A stretch of DNA of 64,000 nt from NCBI RefSeq assembly GCF_001905595.1, contig NZ_LIXI01000008.1, forward strand, positions 124,001 to 188,000, written 5' to 3'. The stretch's first letter is position 1, and each line of letters opens with the position of its first letter. The notes under the pieces are model-generated. The model did no database searches. It saw only the letters and a program-made list of their open reading frames with translations, and had not been told where the DNA came from. Source of the DNA: Streptomyces sp. CB00316. Lineage in GTDB: Bacteria > Actinomycetota > Actinomycetes > Streptomycetales > Streptomycetaceae. Below are positions 60,982 to 64,000 of the stretch, one piece after another. The position numbers and the translations under genes are program-made.

Positions 60982-61152
60982 TCACCAATTGCCGTACCTC
61001 TCCGGCAAATGGGCCCTCTGCGTCCCGGTCCGGAACTTGAAGGCGATCGCGTCGACCACCTCCCGGTGATCCCGCCACCTGCCTCCACGTCTCGGAGTCC
61101 GGTCAGGGAGTGGCGGCTCGATCCGTGCCCACTGCGCATCGGTCAGCGACAT
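60982..61152 (-). mobile_element. IS5-type transposase N-terminal fragment
   Basis: The frame starts MSLTDAQWARIEPPLPDRTP and includes GGRWRDHREVVDAIAFKFRTG and LPERYGNW, the conserved beginning of IS5/IS1182-like transposases of Streptomyces. It ends at a TGA immediately after W, where the match should go on for some 200 residues. The remaining transposase and right end are deleted and the junction runs into the MerR pseudogene. Confidence 0.75.
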
Positions 61153-61594
61153 GATCTGACGGTGGTGGTGCGTTCTGTGGCGGTGCCGGCCCTGAGGCCG
61201 GCACCGCCACAGAAACGCTGGCTCGGGCTGGAGCCGAACGTCGTCACAGGCGGCAGACGCAGGAAGAAGTCCCCCGCCGTCTCGCAAGCGAGACGGAACA
61301 GACCAGACACTCGGTTTGATTCCGAATCCGGTTGCTGTGCTTCCCCTGTCCCCCGTCACCCGCCTGCCCGGTAAACCGAACACTGTGACTGGTTCAGTGG
61401 CCACTCTTCCAGCCGGCCGGTGATAGATCAACGGAGAAGATGGTGTGCGCACTTCTAGTGCGGCTATCGTTCGGGGTTAGAGTTTCACCAGCCCCGTTGT
61501 AACTAAATGTGATGACGTCTCCGGTGGCCGGACGCGCGGCCGGGGGTTCGGGACGCAGACCGCTGCCGCAGCGCAGCCGAAACAGGAGACGACA
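61153..61594. other. Region upstream of the TetR gene, no gene seen
   Basis: A strong hairpin lies at the left. The remainder is a lower-GC intergenic stretch before the TetR gene. A GCAC-TAGAA-GTGC inverted repeat (about 61465) and a TTCGGTTTACCGGG segment (about 61363-61376) are visible. No clear operator of the gamma-butyrolactone receptor type was found. Confidence 0.4.
61173..61214. terminator. 19-bp perfect hairpin upstream of the IS fragment
   Basis: Nineteen-base perfect arms (61173-61191, 61196-61214) around loop CTGA. It lies 20 bases upstream of the transposase start and is strong enough to act as a bidirectional terminator. It might also be an IS-associated end structure. Confidence 0.6.
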
Positions 61595-62284
61595 GTGCGG
61601 CAACCGGTCCAGCGGCGATCCATAGACAAGCGGCAGGAGCTGGTGGCCGCTGCCGCACGGGTCTTCGCCGAGAAGGGCTACTACCGGACCACGATCGAGG
61701 ACATCACGACGCTGGCAGGGGTCGGCCGCGGTGCGTTCTACCACTACTTCAACAACGGCAAGTCCGACGTTGCCACGGCAGTGGTGACGGAGGGCTTCAC
61801 GATGGACGCGGCGGTGCCGATGCTGCCGCGCATCCAGAGCGTGGTGGACGCCTCGATCGCCCTCGCAACGCTCACCCCCGTGGTTCCGGTCGTCAAAGCC
61901 GCCGCACGGCTGGCCACCGAGCAGGACCACCCCGACTTCTACGGCCACCTGGTCCGGCTGTACATCCCTCAGGTCACTGAGTTGATCGAGCAGGCCAAGG
62001 AGTTCGGCGAGCTCCAGCAGGGCGTGGATCCGGCTCTTACGGCGGAGGCGTGGGTCATGCTCTACTCGGGGACCGATCAGCACGCCCGCCTGGACTACCA
62101 ACGGCTGCCGCAGAAGATCGCGCAGGCGAACGCGGTGATCGTGCGTGGCATCGTCACTGCGGAAACAGCCCTCAAACTGGACATGTCGGTTCAGCGCGGC
62201 GACCTTCTGGTGCGGCAGTCCCGTTGGGCCAAGGAGTACATCCAGGGCCTCGAAGCTGTGACGTCGGCCGGCAGCCCGACCTGA
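61595..62284 (+). CDS. TetR-family regulator, probable gamma-butyrolactone-receptor-like (ScbR type)
   Basis: A 229-residue protein starting at GTG with GGAGAC upstream. The HTH spans residues about 14-60: ELVAAAARVFAEKGYYRTTIEDITTLAGVGRGAFYHYF. The ligand domain includes VDASIALATLTPVVPVVKAAARLATEQDHPDFYGHLVRLYIPQVTELI, a pattern common in ArpA/ScbR-like autoregulator receptors and pseudo-receptors. Such proteins repress secondary metabolism or their own gene. No partner AfsA-like synthase is in the window. The receptor assignment is inference; TetR membership is firm. Confidence 0.85.
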   Translation: MRQPVQRRSIDKRQELVAAAARVFAEKGYYRTTIEDITTLAGVGRGAFYHYFNNGKSDVATAVVTEGFTMDAAVPMLPRIQSVVDASIALATLTPVVPVVKAAARLATEQDHPDFYGHLVRLYIPQVTELIEQAKEFGELQQGVDPALTAEAWVMLYSGTDQHARLDYQRLPQKIAQANAVIVRGIVTAETALKLDMSVQRGDLLVRQSRWAKEYIQGLEAVTSAGSPT

Positions 62285-62682
62285 CCGCCAGGACAGCGGG
62301 GCGGGAAGAGAAGTTCCTTGCGGCCCCGTCTCGGTGTCCGCGCTCAGGCCCGCCGGACGGGGATGGGCGTGCACCTTCGGTCCATTCGTGTCCGGCGGGC
62401 CGGGTCACAGCAGGACTCTGCAGGACTCCTCGTTCCGTCACACAAAGTCAACACGAAAGTGGGCCTGCGGCCGTCGAGAAGTCGACGGCGAACGCCCGTC
62501 GAAAGGGCTGGATCGCCGGAGCGTGGGTCGCTCTGAGTGAAGCAAAGGGCACTGCCGGGTTTCAAACCAAACCATGCGCATGGTTTGATCTCTATCGTTC
62601 AGTCCGGTTGACGAGATACCAACGGCCCATTGGTGTGCGCACATTCCGTGTGCACGGCCGGGCTGCGCGGAGGGGGAGAGCG
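62285..62682. other. Intergenic region with palindrome, no gene seen
   Basis: Nearly 400 bases, GC lower in the right half. No coding sequence is supported. The chief feature is the 20-bp palindrome described separately. Confidence 0.4.
62568..62587. promoter_or_regulatory. Perfect 20-bp palindrome, candidate operator
   Basis: CAAACCATGC-GCATGGTTTG has no mismatch and no spacer. It stands 96 bases before the start of the MmyB-like regulator in a lower-GC intergenic stretch, the expected position for an autoregulatory operator. AAACC is repeated immediately outside the left arm. Confidence 0.55.
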
Positions 62683-63456
62683 GTGCCGGGAGCGGAGCGC
62701 GAGTACCAGCGACTGATGGAGCGCTACCGGCGTCGGCGGACCCGGAAGGAGATCGGGCTCGAACCCTGGTCCCTGCCCTTCGGCCGGGGCGGCCGCGGAT
62801 CCGAGCACATCCGGCAGGTCGACGTGGACACCGCGCTCCAGGGGGGCGCGGGCACTTACCAGAAGATCCGTGCGGGCCGGTTGCGTCCCTCACCGGACCT
62901 CTACATGCGTCTGGCGCAGCTGCTCGGCTTCAGTCCCGAGGACACCGTCATCGGGCACCTGGAGCTGTTCCGGTCCGAGCCGGTGCTGCCCGCCGCGGCG
63001 CCTTCGCCGTTCCTGAGCCGCCTGATCGGCGGTCAGCGCGAGATCGCGTGCGCGATCACGCCTGACGGGAGCCGGGTGGCCGCCAACACCGCCTTCGCGG
63101 CCCTGTTCCCCGAGGGTGGGCCGCCGGCCAACCTGTGGCGCTGGGCGCTGTTCAGCCCCGACGCGGAGGAGTTGCTGCGGGACTGGGAGCAGGCATGGGC
63201 CCCGCGCCTGCTGACCGAGGTCAAGCTGATGTGCCACCGCGCGCCGCAGGACAGCGCGGCTCTCCGCCTCCTGTCCGAGGTTGCCGACGACGCCCGGCTG
63301 CGGGAGATCGAGGAGACCGGTAGCGGGCTCGACGGCGCGTCCCTGCCACTGCACCACCCGGCACTCGGCGACGGGACAACGCACCTGCTCGCCTCGCGGA
63401 CCACCGGCGCGAGCATCCTGACCTTCATTTTCGAACCTGGCGATCAGGAGCTGTGA
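62683..63456 (+). CDS. MmyB-like transcriptional regulator with XRE-type HTH
   Basis: A 257-residue protein. Residues about 10-90 resemble the XRE helix-turn-helix of the family in a diverged form (REYQRLMERYRRRRTRKEIGLEPW, then GTYQKIRAGRLRPSPDLYMRLAQLLGFSPED). The C-terminal domain (about 110-257) matches the MmyB ligand-binding region: NLWRWALFSPDAEELLRDWEQAW and THLLASRTTGASILTFIFEPG. GTG at 62683 is chosen because GGAGGGGGAGAG is directly upstream. Its stop overlaps the start of the next gene (TGATG), so the pair is co-translated. Confidence 0.75.
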   Translation: MPGAEREYQRLMERYRRRRTRKEIGLEPWSLPFGRGGRGSEHIRQVDVDTALQGGAGTYQKIRAGRLRPSPDLYMRLAQLLGFSPEDTVIGHLELFRSEPVLPAAAPSPFLSRLIGGQREIACAITPDGSRVAANTAFAALFPEGGPPANLWRWALFSPDAEELLRDWEQAWAPRLLTEVKLMCHRAPQDSAALRLLSEVADDARLREIEETGSGLDGASLPLHHPALGDGTTHLLASRTTGASILTFIFEPGDQEL

Positions 63457-64000
63457 TGCAGATTCTCATGCCGGAGGACCCGGTGTTCATGACGCGGTTC
63501 CTGGAGATGGAGGAACCCCTCCTCCACTCCCTGTACTACCTCCACCTCGACCACCTGCCGCGGGACCAGGCCGAGACGATCCGCCGGGCCTACGAGGGCT
63601 GGGGCAGCATCCAGGCGGCAATGCCCAAATTCTTGAGCTGGCACACGCCGACCGCATTCGAGCTCGCCGCGCCACGAAGGGAGTCGGAGGGCTACCGCCT
63701 CCACAGCCCCCACGGCGAGCAGTTGATCAGCCTGTACGCGGTGGATGTGAGCTCCGAGAGCATCAGCTGCCTGACGGCGTGCCTCGCACTGCTCGAAGAG
63801 GCCGAGAAGGAGCTGGGCGGCGCGCTGGCCGGCGCGCTCGAAGATATCAGGGAGCCACGGGAGCGGGATCTGGTGGACAACTTCCGTCGGGTCCTGCGGG
63901 CGTTGCGGATACCGGCGCCCCTCGCCCTGCTCGCGTCACTGCGCCACGCGGCACCGGCCGGGCCGGAGCGGGAGGTCTCCCTCGACGGTGCGCGGCACGC
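63456..64000 (+). CDS. Unrecognised protein, cut by the window end
   Basis: At least 181 residues from ATG 63456: MQILMPEDPVFMTRFLEMEEP, helical segments such as YYLHLDHLPRDQAETIRRAYEGW and ELAAPRRESEGYRLHSPHGEQLISLYAVDV, and a cluster LLEEAEKELGGALAGALEDI. No domain could be assigned, and the C-terminus is missing. Its start shares one base with the stop of the MmyB-like regulator, so it is translated with it and may be the controlled effector. Confidence 0.7.
   Translation, partial: MQILMPEDPVFMTRFLEMEEPLLHSLYYLHLDHLPRDQAETIRRAYEGWGSIQAAMPKFLSWHTPTAFELAAPRRESEGYRLHSPHGEQLISLYAVDVSSESISCLTACLALLEEAEKELGGALAGALEDIREPRERDLVDNFRRVLRALRIPAPLALLASLRHAAPAGPEREVSLDGARH

Noticed and set aside
61363..61376. 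Autoregulatory element (ARE) for the ScbR-like regulator
   Set aside because: Only a partial match to the ARE half-site; the second half is lacking.

Overview
The window is chromosomal DNA of a Streptomyces (or very close relative). It has very high GC with strong third-position bias, GTG starts behind purine-rich ribosome sites, melC1-melC2 tyrosinase genes, a coelichelin-type siderophore locus with DmdR1/IdeR-type iron boxes, and many Streptomyces-restricted small proteins. Identifications rest on reading motifs and family resemblance; no database search was run.

Layout. 0-6.8 kb: small accessory genes (F420-dependent oxidoreductase fragment, two VOC proteins, GNAT acetyltransferase, a coupled pair of paralogous unknown proteins, a tiny His-rich protein behind a CsoR-type copper operator, a dual-specificity-like phosphatase, a SHOCT protein). 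7-12.1 kb: mutA-mutB-meaB, the methylmalonyl-CoA mutase subunits and their GTPase chaperone, closed by a terminator. 12.4-18.6 kb: phosphoglucomutase, a secreted M23 peptidase and a DUF3048 lipoprotein, with gene remnants between them (chitinase C-terminus, frameshifted ECF transporter S component, two further fragments). 18.6-23.7 kb: a DeoR-family regulator and a polyol-type ABC uptake system with a zinc dehydrogenase. 24-25.3 kb: a radical SAM protein with an unusual cysteine spacing.

25.6-32.2 kb is a compact stress island like the mycobacterial DosR or Streptomyces OsdR regulon: NarL-type response regulator, double-GAF histidine kinase, Acg-like nitroreductase, two tandem universal stress proteins and an XRE-PPOX fusion. 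A palindrome of the form GGGCC-N-TTCGG-CC recurs in three of its intergenic regions.

32.4-54.1 kb is a coelichelin-type cluster. It holds esterase cchJ, ABC half-transporters cchI and cchG, trimodular NRPS cchH, binding lipoprotein cchF, ATPase cchE, permeases cchD and cchC, and ornithine monooxygenase cchB. The specificity positions of the three A domains read as formyl-hydroxyornithine, threonine and hydroxyornithine. Five to six putative iron boxes lie upstream of the transcription units. No formyltransferase (cchA) or MbtH gene is present in the window. The two half-transporters have complementary degenerate ATPase motifs that should give one working ATP site.

54.2-64 kb is a decaying flank: a TOBE/Mop-type pseudogene, a doubly frameshifted glycosyltransferase-like gene, a TPR protein resembling the C-terminal half of an AfsR-like ATPase, the melanin genes, a MerR regulator beheaded by an IS5-type transposase fragment, a TetR/ScbR-like regulator, and a MmyB-like regulator coupled to an unrecognised gene and preceded by a perfect 20-bp palindrome.
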